The notes under the pieces are model-generated. The model did not search any database. It was not told where the DNA came from and saw only the letters and a list, made by a program, of their open reading frames with translations. The position numbers and the translations under genes are program-made. Positions 18,629 through 26,954 of a stretch of DNA of 64,000 bases are shown piece after piece (the stretch's first letter is position 1; each line of letters begins with the position of its first letter). The DNA lies in the NCBI GenBank assembly GCA_020026435.1, contig JAHHQK010000007.1, positions 1-64,000 of the forward strand, in the 5' to 3' direction. This DNA comes from Alistipes sp. Lineage in GTDB: Bacteria; Bacteroidota; Bacteroidia; Bacteroidales; Rikenellaceae.

Positions 18629-19181
18629 TACGACCTTGCGTCGTTGGAGTAGGGTGCTTCACCGCGAAGTATCCTACTTCTTTGCAGGTATGGTACTCAT
18701 CTATGCCCTCTCGGGTATAGCTCTGAACCACCGCGGATCGTTCAATCCCAATTACTCGGTTGAACAGCAGACGTTGGTCGTCTCGGCACCGCTGCCCGTC
18801 AAGGGTGACTTCAGCCGCGACCAGGCCATCGACCTGCTCCGCAAGTCGGGTGTGGAACTTGACTATGTGAAGCACTATTTCCCCAACGACCACTCGCTGA
18901 AGATCTTCCTTAAGGGCGGATCGTCGATGGTGGTCGACACCCGCAGCGGTGAGGCTGTGGTCGAGACCCTGACGCGCCGCTATGTGTGGAGCGCGCTGAC
19001 CAAACTGCACTACAATCCGGGATCGTGGTGGACGTGGTTTTCGGACATCTTCGCCATCGGATTGATTTGTATAACCTTGACGGGCATCATCATCGTGAAG
19101 GGCCCGAAGGGATTGTGGGGCCGCGGAGGCGTAGAGCTGGCCGCCGGTATCCTCATCCCGTTGCTTTTTCTGTTCCTTTAG
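18615..19181 (+). CDS. PepSY-associated transmembrane protein
   Basis: A 188-residue inner-membrane protein. An N-terminal membrane helix (about residues 20-36, with HREVSYFFAGMVLIYALSG) is followed by a periplasmic PepSY-like domain (about 38-125) and C-terminal helices. His residues sit at the helix ends (LHREV, LNHRG, KLHYNPGSWWTWFSDIFA), as in PepSY_TM proteins, some of which are haem-binding reductases of ferric siderophores. It is shorter than the usual 350-500 residue PepSY_TM reductases and looks like a half-length form. Its start overlaps the lipoprotein gene and the ABC ATPase gene begins 3 bases on. Confidence 0.83.
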   Translation: MKLNSTTLRRWSRVLHREVSYFFAGMVLIYALSGIALNHRGSFNPNYSVEQQTLVVSAPLPVKGDFSRDQAIDLLRKSGVELDYVKHYFPNDHSLKIFLKGGSSMVVDTRSGEAVVETLTRRYVWSALTKLHYNPGSWWTWFSDIFAIGLICITLTGIIIVKGPKGLWGRGGVELAAGILIPLLFLFL

Positions 19182-19184
19182 TCT

Positions 19185-20069
19185 ATGGAGTCTGTAATCG
19201 AATGCCGTAATCTGACGCATTACTACGGATGTCGCAAGATCTACGAGAACCTCTCGTTCGACGTCCCCAAGGGCCGCATCCTCGGCCTGCTCGGAAAGAA
19301 CGGTACGGGTAAAACCACTACGATCAATATCCTGAGCGGATACCTCGAACCCCGCGCCGGAGAGTGTCTGATCTTCGGGGAGAACATCCGCAAGATGTGT
19401 CCCGAGACCCGCCGCCGCATCGGCCTGCTGATCGAGGGTCACGTACAATACCAATTTATGACGATCGAGCAGATCGAACGGTTCTATGCGGCGTTCTATC
19501 CCGAGTGGAACCGCGACGTCTACTACGGATTGATGGAGCGTCTGCAGGTGGCGCCCGGACAACGTATCTCGCGGATGTCGTGCGGACAGCGTTCGCAGGT
19601 GGCGCTGGGTCTGATTCTGGCCCAGAATGCCGATCTGCTGATCCTGGACGACTTCTCGATGGGTCTGGATCCGGGTTATCGCCGTCTGTTCGTCGACTAT
19701 CTGCGCGAATTCGCCAAGGCCGAGGGCAAGACTGTTTTCCTCACGTCCCACATCGTGCAGGATGTCGAACGTCTGGTCGACGACTGTATCGTGATGGACT
19801 ACGGACGGATCTTGGTGCAGATGCCGCTCGACGAGTTGGTCGAGGGCTTCCGCTGCTATCACTTTGCAGCCGACGACAGGGTGTCGTTCACGGGTGTGGA
19901 GGGTATCTACCATCCCTCGGTGCTGAAAGGCCGGGCCGAACTTTATACGTTCGATTCGCCCGACGAGATCCGCGCAAAACTCTCCCACGAGGGAATCCCG
20001 TGTGAGGGTATGGAGGAGATTCGTTTAAATCTGGAGGATGCCTTCATCGGGCTGACCGGAAAATATTGA
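19185..20069 (+). CDS. ABC transporter ATP-binding protein
   Basis: A 294-residue ATPase of an ABC-2-like exporter or processing system (CcmA/NosF-type family). Walker A is LLGKNGTGKTTT (about residues 34-45). The signature is atypical, SRMSCGQRSQ instead of LSGGQ. Walker B is DLLILDDFSMGLD (about 146-158), with Asp where the catalytic Glu normally lies. The D-loop and switch region TSHIVQDVERL follow. A C-terminal extension of about 80 residues is present. Its partner is the permease gene 8 bases downstream. With the PepSY and DUF4857 genes it makes a conserved-looking Bacteroidota module. The substrate is unknown. Confidence 0.9.
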   Translation: MESVIECRNLTHYYGCRKIYENLSFDVPKGRILGLLGKNGTGKTTTINILSGYLEPRAGECLIFGENIRKMCPETRRRIGLLIEGHVQYQFMTIEQIERFYAAFYPEWNRDVYYGLMERLQVAPGQRISRMSCGQRSQVALGLILAQNADLLILDDFSMGLDPGYRRLFVDYLREFAKAEGKTVFLTSHIVQDVERLVDDCIVMDYGRILVQMPLDELVEGFRCYHFAADDRVSFTGVEGIYHPSVLKGRAELYTFDSPDEIRAKLSHEGIPCEGMEEIRLNLEDAFIGLTGKY

Positions 20070-20077
20070 TTGGAATC

Positions 20078-20749
20078 ATGTTTAGTGCTATTTTATATAA
20101 GGAGTGGATCAAAAGCCGCTGGTATCTGCTGGTGTCGGCCCTGGTGCTGACGGCCTTTGCCGGCTACGCCATGTTGAAACTCCATCGTGCGCTCTCGATG
20201 ATGGGAGCGGCTCATATCTGGGAGGTGATGATCACGCGCAACGCCGTCTTTGTGGATCAGATGCAGTATGTGCCTCTGATCGTGGGCGTGTTGTTTGCTG
20301 TCGTGCAGTTTGTCCCCGAGATGCAACGCAAATGTATCAAGCTGACGCTTCATCTGCCCATGTCGGTCTATGGAACGCTCGGCTCGATGCTCGGCTACGG
20401 TCTGGTGGTGCTGTACGGGATCTTCGGCGTGAACCTGCTGATGGTTTATCTGCTGTCGTTCCAGGTGCTTGCACCCGAACTGGTGGGCAATATCCTGGGT
20501 ACGCTCCTGCCGTGGTATTCGGCGGGAATCGCCGCCTATCTGTTGGGCGCATGGGTGATTCTGGAGCCTACGTGGAAATTGCGCATTGCGGAGATCCTGA
20601 TGTCGGTTCTGTTGCTCAAGGTGTGGTTCATGGGGAGTGTCCCGTGTGCCTTCGGAGGATTCCTCCATGTGATGTTGCTCTTTACACTTTGCTCGGCTTC
20701 GTTGGCGTGGCTTTCGGTGTTCCGGTTTGTTGCGGGGCGGCAGGATTAA
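20078..20749 (+). CDS. ABC transporter permease, six-helix type
   Basis: A 223-residue membrane protein with about six hydrophobic helices (WYLLVSALVLTAFAGYAML near residues 15-33; VPLIVGVLFAVVQFVP near 67-82; several more to the end). It begins FSAILYKEWIKSRWY, the usual start of ABC-2 permeases, with an amphipathic elbow helix. The frame is open 12 bases further upstream to a TTG overlapping the ATPase stop; I prefer ATG 20078. It carries few charged loops, so a small membrane partner of the ATPase is the simplest reading. Confidence 0.82.
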   Translation: MFSAILYKEWIKSRWYLLVSALVLTAFAGYAMLKLHRALSMMGAAHIWEVMITRNAVFVDQMQYVPLIVGVLFAVVQFVPEMQRKCIKLTLHLPMSVYGTLGSMLGYGLVVLYGIFGVNLLMVYLLSFQVLAPELVGNILGTLLPWYSAGIAAYLLGAWVILEPTWKLRIAEILMSVLLLKVWFMGSVPCAFGGFLHVMLLFTLCSASLAWLSVFRFVAGRQD

Positions 20750-20767
20750 TGCTTAAAATTTGAGAAA

Positions 20768-21799
20768 ATGACACGTTTCGCAAAATTATTTTTCGGATTT
20801 GTGGTGGCTCTGCTGCTGCTTTGGCAGGTGCCCTGGGCCATTAACTATCTCTGGGTAAAACCGATCGATACGCCCTTTACGCTTTACAGCGAGCAGTTGA
20901 ACGACTTTGTGATGATCCAGCGCACGGACGACGGTCCGACGTACTACGACCGCAAAGGCAAGGAATACTCCCGCGAGGAGTTCGACGCCCTGTTACCGCT
21001 CTTCTTTGCCCGCCAGCTGGTGGCTGACGGACGTTTCCCCGAGCAGATCGCCGGCCGTACGATCTCGCCGCGTGAGGCGCAGGTGGGTAATTTCGTCTTT
21101 CGCTCCATGCCCAAGGAGATCAACAAACCCACGCTGGGGCTCTACTTCATGATGGAGACCCTGTCGGGTCGCGTCGATCTGGAGATGCCCGACGATGCCT
21201 TCCGTCTGACGGATCGCGGCATCGAGTTCATCGACATGGAGACCAACTCCGTGAAGGAGGATAAGAGCGCCCGTTTTAGCGATATGCTGCTGAAGAAGGG
21301 TGCCCGCTTCCCGATCCGCACGATCGCGGGAAACCCCACCTCGCGTAAGGAATACGACGAGGGCTACGTCCTGCTCGATGCCGACGGCCGCCTCTTTCAT
21401 GTGAAGATGGTACGCGAACGCCCCTATGTGCGTGCCGTGACCCTGCCCGAGGGTGTGGCGTTGGAACACCTCTTCATCACGGAGTTCCGCAGCCGCCGCA
21501 CGCTGGCGCTGATGACCGACCGCGAGCATCACCTCTATGCCCTGGCCATGCCAGGTTATGAGATTAAGCGCGTGGAGGGTGTGGAGTTCGATCCCACCAA
21601 CGACGATATGTCGATCCTCGGAACGCTCTTTAACTGGACGGTCTGCGTCACGGATGAGGACGCGGAGCACTACTATGCCATCAATGCCGATGATTTCTCG
21701 CTGCTCGACAGCATGAGTTTCCCGTTGGATCAGTCTCATGTTCCGGGTCTGAGTTTCACCTCGTCCAACGATGAGTTTGTCCGCCTGCGCATTCAGTAG
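20768..21799 (+). CDS. DUF4857 family protein
   Basis: A 343-residue protein with one N-terminal membrane helix (residues 8-24, LFFGFVVALLLLWQVPW) and a large extracytoplasmic part. The C-terminal 180 residues contain beta-propeller-like repeats (DEGYVLLDADGRLFHVKMV, RRTLALMTDREHHLYALAM). DUF4857 members occur next to this kind of ABC pair in Bacteroidota and have no known activity that I can name. As last gene of the operon, before a strong terminator, it is likely the periplasmic or folding partner of the ABC transporter. Confidence 0.8.
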   Translation: MTRFAKLFFGFVVALLLLWQVPWAINYLWVKPIDTPFTLYSEQLNDFVMIQRTDDGPTYYDRKGKEYSREEFDALLPLFFARQLVADGRFPEQIAGRTISPREAQVGNFVFRSMPKEINKPTLGLYFMMETLSGRVDLEMPDDAFRLTDRGIEFIDMETNSVKEDKSARFSDMLLKKGARFPIRTIAGNPTSRKEYDEGYVLLDADGRLFHVKMVRERPYVRAVTLPEGVALEHLFITEFRSRRTLALMTDREHHLYALAMPGYEIKRVEGVEFDPTNDDMSILGTLFNWTVCVTDEDAEHYYAINADDFSLLDSMSFPLDQSHVPGLSFTSSNDEFVRLRIQ

Positions 21800-21817
21800 C
21801 AGGGGCGGTGAATATAC

Positions 21818-21868
21818 GAAACCGGGTGTGCAGTCTCTTTGTGGATTGCACACCCGGTTTGTTTTGCC
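21818..21868 (+). terminator. Terminator of the PepSY/ABC operon
   Basis: AAACCGGGTGTGCA (21818-21831) pairs perfectly with TGCACACCCGGTTT (21846-21859) and is followed by GTTTTG. Confidence 0.88.
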
Positions 21869-21934
21869 GATATATGTTGTCTTCGCGGAAGACGGATGTC
21901 TGCGTCGGGTAGTACGGTCTTGGATTTTTATGCC

Positions 21935-22726
21935 TCAGATCCTGCTGCGGCGTATTTTCGGAAGGGACTGTTCCTCGGGACGGAGTTCCTCTTTGGGGAA
22001 AATGCCGCATGGGGAGGAATGTTTGTCCGAGGGGGAATGCCCGGCGTTGGGGCGTTCCTTGCGGGAGCGGATCCGGTCGAGTACCTCACCTTTGTAGGAG
22101 AAATACTTGGCACCTTGATAGGCTCCTGAATGGGTCTGCCGTTCTATGGGCATGAAGGTCCCGACAAAGGGAGAGAGTTTGTAAAGACGGTCCTGGTATT
22201 CGATCATGTCGTCCGAGGCCACCTTCACCTCGATTCCCGTGGGGGTGAATATCAGCGTTGCTCCGATCGGAATTTCGACCATGCTGAATTTGAATCGCGG
22301 GCGGGGATGCTTCTTCCCTTCCTTTCCCGACGGGGTGTCCTGTCCGCTTTGGGAGACGGGCATATACTCTTTGCAGGGTTTGCTGTCGCGGTAGACCTCG
22401 ATTTGTACATCGTCGATCAGCGACGACAGGGTGCGCAGCAGATCCAGGGCATCGGCCGGGGCAATGTTGAAGAATTCGCGGTTTTGTCGGATTCTCAGAT
22501 TGCTCAGACGGTCGATCGTGCGGTGGAGGTTCTTCTCCAGCAGTTCGTATTTCTCGGTCTTGGCCGTGGCGTAGATCTCGAAGGGCAGGGGTACGGCCGT
22601 ATTGTCCAATTCCTTGGAGCGGATATCCACCGGACGCGAGCTTTTGCCGATCTTTACCCATTCGTCTTTGAAACTGGGGTTGGTGAGTATGTAGACGTAG
22701 CCTGTGGGCTTCTTCTCGGGGATCAT
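21935..22726 (-). CDS. T5orf172/GIY-YIG-like protein with DUF4357-like tail
   Basis: A 263-residue protein. The first 100 residues match the T5orf172 (Mug113-like) domain, a GIY-YIG relative: GYVYILTNPSFKDEWVKIGKS (residues 8-28) and LLEKNLHRTIDRLSN. The middle is a charged linker. Residues 155-220 (IGATLIFTPTGIEVKVASDD ... YQGAKYFSYKGEVL) look like the DUF4357 type often found at the end of GIY-YIG proteins. It may bind or nick DNA; catalytic Arg and Glu residues are present, but activity is not assured. The DUF4359 gene lies 13 bases upstream, so the two form one unit. No restriction or phage genes are near. Confidence 0.75.
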   Translation of the reverse strand: MIPEKKPTGYVYILTNPSFKDEWVKIGKSSRPVDIRSKELDNTAVPLPFEIYATAKTEKYELLEKNLHRTIDRLSNLRIRQNREFFNIAPADALDLLRTLSSLIDDVQIEVYRDSKPCKEYMPVSQSGQDTPSGKEGKKHPRPRFKFSMVEIPIGATLIFTPTGIEVKVASDDMIEYQDRLYKLSPFVGTFMPIERQTHSGAYQGAKYFSYKGEVLDRIRSRKERPNAGHSPSDKHSSPCGIFPKEELRPEEQSLPKIRRSRI

Positions 22727-22739
22727 TATCTTTCGGGTT

Positions 22740-23078
22740 TTATTCTTTCTCGGGGATCAGGTCGCCCGTGAAGACATGGTTGAGCAGTCCGACCGAGACC
22801 ACACGTTCCTCGTTGGGGACGGTGAACCTGCCGACCGAGAAGATGAAGTAGTTGTCCACGCGGAGCATACTCTCGATGACCAGTCCGCCGAGTCCCGTGC
22901 CGATGGCCGATTGAAGGGCGGCCAGTCCGCTGGCTTCCTCGTCGGAGGATTGTTTGTTGAGGTAGGTGTTGAGTTCGTTTTTGAGAGCATCGGTGTGGTC
23001 CTGCTTGTTGGGGCAGGTCAGCACGAGCAGTCCGACCAAAAGCAGGACGGTGAGCAGGGTCGATAAGATGGGTTTCAT
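22740..23078 (-). CDS. DUF4359 family protein
   Basis: A 112-residue protein with an N-terminal hydrophobic segment (residues 4-20) and then a small domain typical of DUF4359: a Cys-Pro near residue 22, and the C-terminal VDNYFIFSVGRFTVPNEERVVSVGLLNHVF. It is probably membrane-anchored or exported. No function is known to me. It is the first gene of a unit with the T5orf172 gene and has a good -7 box. Confidence 0.75.
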   Translation of the reverse strand: MKPILSTLLTVLLLVGLLVLTCPNKQDHTDALKNELNTYLNKQSSDEEASGLAALQSAIGTGLGGLVIESMLRVDNYFIFSVGRFTVPNEERVVSVGLLNHVFTGDLIPEKE

Positions 23079-23102
23079 GGTTGATGAATATTAGCAATTA
23101 AT

Positions 23103-23110
23103 CAAAGTTA
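23103..23110 (-). promoter_or_regulatory. Promoter -7 box for the DUF4359/T5orf172 unit
   Basis: Minus strand TAACTTTG, 25 bases before the start codon. No clear -33 match. Confidence 0.5.
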
Positions 23111-23388
23111 ATCATTTTCCCGCAAATCCGGCCTGCTTTTCGGTATTTTTATTTAGCAACAAATCCTGGGGCTTCGATTTTCCTCGAAGAAACGGGTAAC
23201 CGATATTTTTACAAACTTATTAGGCTTTCTGAGCAGATAAAAGACTCTGTCCCGAGATTTAGATGCAGGAATTAGACGGCTACACAAGTGTTAAATCTTA
23301 TATAAATGATCCAATATATTATTTTTCGTATCTTTATACAAATCAAAAAAAAGAAGAACCTATGAAAAATGAATATATCGCTAAAAGG
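23111..23388. other. AT-rich spacer left of the IS21 remnant, with a start of a possible broken gene
   Basis: Far richer in A and T than the rest of the window. Near its end a promoter-like TATCTTTA (about 23330), an A/G-rich ribosome-binding stretch and ATG 23362 start a short frame, MKNEYIAKR, which then runs into the IS21 terminal repeats and stops at 23434. It could be the first codons of a gene disrupted by the insertion; the downstream part is not evident. Confidence 0.45.
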
Positions 23389-23465
23389 ATACCGCCTGTA
23401 GCGCTCAAACAGGTACCGCTCCTAGCGGTCAAATAGATACCACCTGTAGCGCTCAAATGGGTACC
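23389..23465 (+). repeat. 24-base tandem repeats at the IS21 left end
   Basis: Repeats begin at 23389, 23413 and 23437, with a partial fourth at 23461, at an exact 24-base period: RTACCGCCTGTAGCGCTCAA-type units with the core TAGCGCTCAAA or TAGCGGTCAAA. IS21 elements carry such multiple terminal sites for IstA binding. Confidence 0.85.
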
Positions 23466-23531
23466 GGCTTTTAAGCCTGTGGTTTTATCATAATAACTTC
23501 ATAATATTGTCTTTATATAGGAGATGATATT

Positions 23532-25122
23532 ATGGCAAATGACAAAATTACAATGCTTAAACTCAAGCGAATGTTGCAGTTGCTAGATGCCGGCAAGTCA
23601 TTGAATGAGATTTGTCGAGACTTGCATATGAGCAAGCGTACTGTACACAACTACAAACAACGGGCGGGATCATCAGGTATCCCATTATCAAAACTCAGAC
23701 GTCTAGATGATGTCCAATTGAACCAGTTGCTTCAACCTCCATCATCGGTGCCACAACCGGATGAAAGGAAAGAGGAACTGGATAAAGAGCTGGAACATTA
23801 TCTGACAGAATTGAAGAAACCATATGTAAGTATGCTTCTGCTCTGGGAAGAGTATCGTGAAGAGTATCCGAATGGTTACCAGTATACCCAATTCAAAAAA
23901 TATCTGAAGGAGTACAAGAAACGGAAAGAGCTCTCGTACCACAACGTCTATGTCCCTGGTGAAGAGATGCAGATTGACTATGCCGGAGACAAACTCTATA
24001 TCAGAGATAAATCCAGTGGAGCATGGGTAGAAGTCGTTGTCTTATGTTGTGTGATGCCATATAGCAGCAAAGCCTTTGCAATGGGAGCATATGATGCAAC
24101 ACAGGAGAATCTCTTTCATTGTCTCTCCAGATGCATGACTTACTTTGGCCGTGTCCCACGCGTTGCCAAAAGTGACAACATGGTACAATGGGTCAAGCAT
24201 GGCAGTCAATATGAACGCCCGTTTACTGAATCAACCGACGAATGGGCCAATCACTATGACATAATCCCAGACATCACGAGAGTGAGGAAACCGAAGGACA
24301 AGGCACCAGTGGAGAGCCTTGTCGATCAGGTCTATAAATATGTATATGCACGGTTGCGCAATACTATCTTTTATAGTCTGGATGAGCTCAATCGTGCAAT
24401 CTTCGCTTTGATGGATGAATATAACACCAGACCTATGCAGGTGAAAAGAGTCAGTCGTGATGTCCTCTACTTCCAGGACGAATATCCTGTTATGCATGAA
24501 CTGCCAGACCATCCATACATGTTCAGATACAGAAAGAATATAACTTTGGCACCTGACTATCATGTCATAGTTGGCAAAGAACAGCACAAGTATAGTGTTC
24601 CTTATCAATATGTAGGACAGCCGGTCGCGGTGCTGTGGGACATGGATACCATAGAAATCTATAGTGGACTTGAACGAATTGCAGTCCACAAACGAAGCTT
24701 CGTCAAATACGGCTATACAACAGAGGATGGTCACATGCCGCCAAATCATCTGGCCTATAAACGAAGTAAGGAAATGAATGCAGATGACTACAGATGACTA
24801 CCTGAAGCGTGCTCTGATGATAGGCCCTGAAGCAAAATGGGCTGTCGGGCATCTCATAGAGAATACCATCATGCCACAGTATGCATATCGTAACTGTCAA
24901 TCCTTCTTCCGCTTTGCAGACAAATATGGTGCAGAGCGTGTAGAACAAGCTTGTTCACTCATACATGCGCAAACAGATGCCTTCTCCTTCCAGTTGCTGA
25001 AAAATATGGTCGAGAAGAATATGGACAAATCTCTTCTCTCTGGCGTCAACGACATAATATCAATGACTCCCTATAATGAAAACGTCAGAGGTGCAGAATC
25101 TTACTCAGAAATAAAATCATAG
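23532..25122 (+). pseudogene. istA: IS21 transposase IstA, broken by a 10-base tandem duplication
   Basis: The first 421 codons contain an N-terminal helix-turn-helix (SLNEICRDLHMSKRTVHNYK, about residues 20-39) and the DDE core: Asp in QIDYAGDKLY (about 140), Asp in AKSDNMVQW (about 220) and Glu in DKAPVESLVDQ (about 258). At 24781-24800 the ten bases CAGATGACTA occur twice in a row. The second copy shifts the frame and brings in a TGA. Removing one copy restores NADDYLKRALMIGPEAKW and a full-length protein of about 525 residues ending at 25122. A start at 24778 for the distal part is an artefact of the break. Confidence 0.9.
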
Positions 25123-25124
25123 CC

Positions 25125-25855
25125 ATGAATACACAAGAAACAATCGATCTCCTATACAACCTAAAACTTAAAGGAATGTCTGAGGCATATAAAGCCATGA
25201 CAATAATGCCGGTCCCTGAAAGACCAGACCTGGACTTTGCCATTGCCAAGCTTGCCGATGCTGAAAGATGTTACCGCGATAACCAGAAGACACAGATGTA
25301 TCAAAGACAAGCAAACTTAGATACAATGCCAATATCGAAGACATAGAATGCTCAGAAACACGTAACCTGACAAAGGCTCACCTCACAGATCTCGCTGACT
25401 GCAGCTTTGTACGAAGAGCAGAAAATCTACTCATCACAGGCTTGACGGGTTGTGGTAAATCATACTTGGCATGTGCTCTAGGACGTCAAGCTTGCTATCT
25501 TGGACTCAGGACAGAATATCTCAATATGAATAAGTTCATAGAGAAGATCGCTCTGGCGAAGATAGAAGGCTCCTTCCTGAGGCTGATATCCAGACTAGAA
25601 AAGAATGATCTCATAATACTGGATGACTTTGGTCTTCAACCTCTGGACGCCAACTCTAGATTGGCACTTCTACAGATACTGGAAGAAAGATATGACAGGA
25701 AGTCGATGATCATAATATCACAACTTCCTGTCTCAAAATGGTATGATTACATCGCTGAGCCGACATTGGCAGATGCAATCATGGATAGACTTGTCAGTAA
25801 TGCTATACATCTGGAACTCAAAGGAGAGTCCATGAGGTGTAAAAAGAAAAAATAA
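25125..25855 (+). pseudogene. istB: IS21 helper ATPase IstB, with a one-base deletion
   Basis: IstB is the AAA+ ATPase that helps IstA choose its target. The first 66 or so codons (MNTQETIDLLYNLKLKGMSE) are in one frame and stop at 25344. The next frame resumes KLRYNANIEDIECSE and holds the Walker A LTGLTGCGKSYLA and Walker B DLIILDDFGLQPL. Adding one A in the AAA run near 25312-25315 joins the two parts into a protein of normal length (about 244 residues) ending LKGESMRCKKKK. I see no slippery site that would make this a programmed shift, so a deletion or a sequencing error is more likely. Confidence 0.85.
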
Positions 25856-26069
25856 TCGACACTGTCCAAAATTTTGTGTAAATGGAAACAGGATTCAGCT
25901 GTAAGTTTGTCCTTATATCTGGATTCTGTTTTCAAAAATAAGGAAAAATCTGATAATCATAATATAAAGACTCTAATTTTAAGTGATTGTTTATGGGAAA
26001 TATTTAATTTTTTTTGTTTCTTCATTGGAAGATTGCTCTTTTATTTCGGATTCTGGTCATATACCCCGA
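25856..26069. other. AT-rich spacer right of istB, with a possible IS256-type end
   Basis: The bases CACTGTCCAAAATTTTGTGT at 25860-25879 resemble terminal sequences of IS256-family elements read outward, so a fragment of a second element may have replaced the IS21 right end. The rest is AT-rich with no gene. The IS256 reading is by memory of typical ends and is weak. Confidence 0.35.
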
Positions 26070-26116
26070 AAAGAACAAACCCGCAGCGATCCGAAAATCA
26101 CTGCGGGTTGTTCTTT
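26070..26116 (-). terminator. Terminator of tpiA
   Basis: A 15-16 base-pair stem with one bulge: the left arm 26070-26086 (AAAGAACAAACCCGCAG) pairs with CTGCGGGTTGTTCTTT at 26101-26116, about 45 bases past the tpiA stop. Confidence 0.88.
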
Positions 26117-26161
26117 GGGCGATGTTACTCGCCGGTATGTCCGTTAAGTTCGGGCTTCGGA

Positions 26162-26920
26162 TTATTTTGCGAAACCTTTACCGATGGCGAGGAAGTCCTC
26201 GGCCTTGAGAGCGGCACCACCGATCAGACCACCGTCGACATCCTCCTTGGCGAAGATCTCGGCAGCATTGGCGGGCTTGCACGAACCGCCGTAGAGGATC
26301 GGGCATTCCTGGGCTGCAGCACCGAACTTCTCGGCCAGCACCTTGCGGATGTAGGCGTGGATTTCCTGAGCCTGGTCAGCCGTGGCGGTCTTGCCCGTAC
26401 CGATGGCCCAAACGGGCTCGTAAGCGATCACGAGGTTGGCGAACTGCTCCTCCGTGAGGTTGAAGATCACCTCCTCGAGCTGAGCCTTGACCACGTCGAA
26501 GTGTTTCTCGGCCTCGCGCTCCTCGAGGTTTTCACCTACGCAGTAGATCGGGGTCAGGTTGTTGGCATAGGCCTGGGCCATCTTCTTGTTGAGGGTCTCC
26601 GAAGTCTCGCCGTAGTACTGGCGACGCTCCGAGTGACCGAGGATCACGTATTTGCAACCCAGCTCGGCGATCATCTGAGCCGAGATCTCACCCGTGTAGG
26701 CACCTTTGGTCTCGGTAGCGCAGTCCTGGGCACCCAGAGCTACGTCCGAACCCTTGAGCTGTTCGGCAACCATCGACAGATGGGTGAACGGGGGACATAC
26801 GATGAAGTTTACGCACGAGCAAACCTCCTGACGGTTTGCCACTACGTTCTTAGCCAATTCGGCACCCTCCGAAGGCAGGGTGTTCATTTTCCAGTTTCCG
26901 GCAACGATTTTCTTTCTCAT
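26162..26920 (-). CDS. tpiA: Triosephosphate isomerase
   Basis: Interconverts dihydroxyacetone phosphate and glyceraldehyde 3-phosphate in glycolysis. The 252 residues carry all catalytic parts: GNWKMN with the active Lys (residues 8-13), VILGHSERRQYYGE with catalytic His (about 94-107), AYEPVWAIGTGKTA with catalytic Glu and the flexible loop 6 (about 168-181), and the phosphate-binding LYGGSCKPAN (about 213-222). The TIM barrel is complete. It lies 145 bases after lysS on the same strand. I found no clear -7 box in that gap, so read-through from lysS is possible. Confidence 0.98.
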   Translation of the reverse strand: MRKKIVAGNWKMNTLPSEGAELAKNVVANRQEVCSCVNFIVCPPFTHLSMVAEQLKGSDVALGAQDCATETKGAYTGEISAQMIAELGCKYVILGHSERRQYYGETSETLNKKMAQAYANNLTPIYCVGENLEEREAEKHFDVVKAQLEEVIFNLTEEQFANLVIAYEPVWAIGTGKTATADQAQEIHAYIRKVLAEKFGAAAQECPILYGGSCKPANAAEIFAKEDVDGGLIGGAALKAEDFLAIGKGFAK

Positions 26921-26954
26921 AACCTTAATTTTTATTTGTTAAAATAACTATTTT

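Larger units (their letters stand above)
23389..25855 (+). mobile_element. Degenerate IS21-family insertion sequence
   Basis: Consists of left-end repeats, istA and istB in the usual order and orientation. Both genes carry frameshifts and no right terminal repeats matching the left end are present in the 200 bases after istB, so the element is inactive and probably truncated on the right. Its AT-rich codon use differs from the GC-rich neighbours, showing recent foreign origin. It lies between the DUF4359 unit and tpiA. The left boundary is set at the first 24-base repeat and may be a few bases off. Confidence 0.85.

Noticed and set aside
23532..25855. Programmed frameshifting in istA and istB
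   Set aside because: The istA break is an exact 10-base duplication and the istB break lacks a slippery heptamer, so mutation is simpler.
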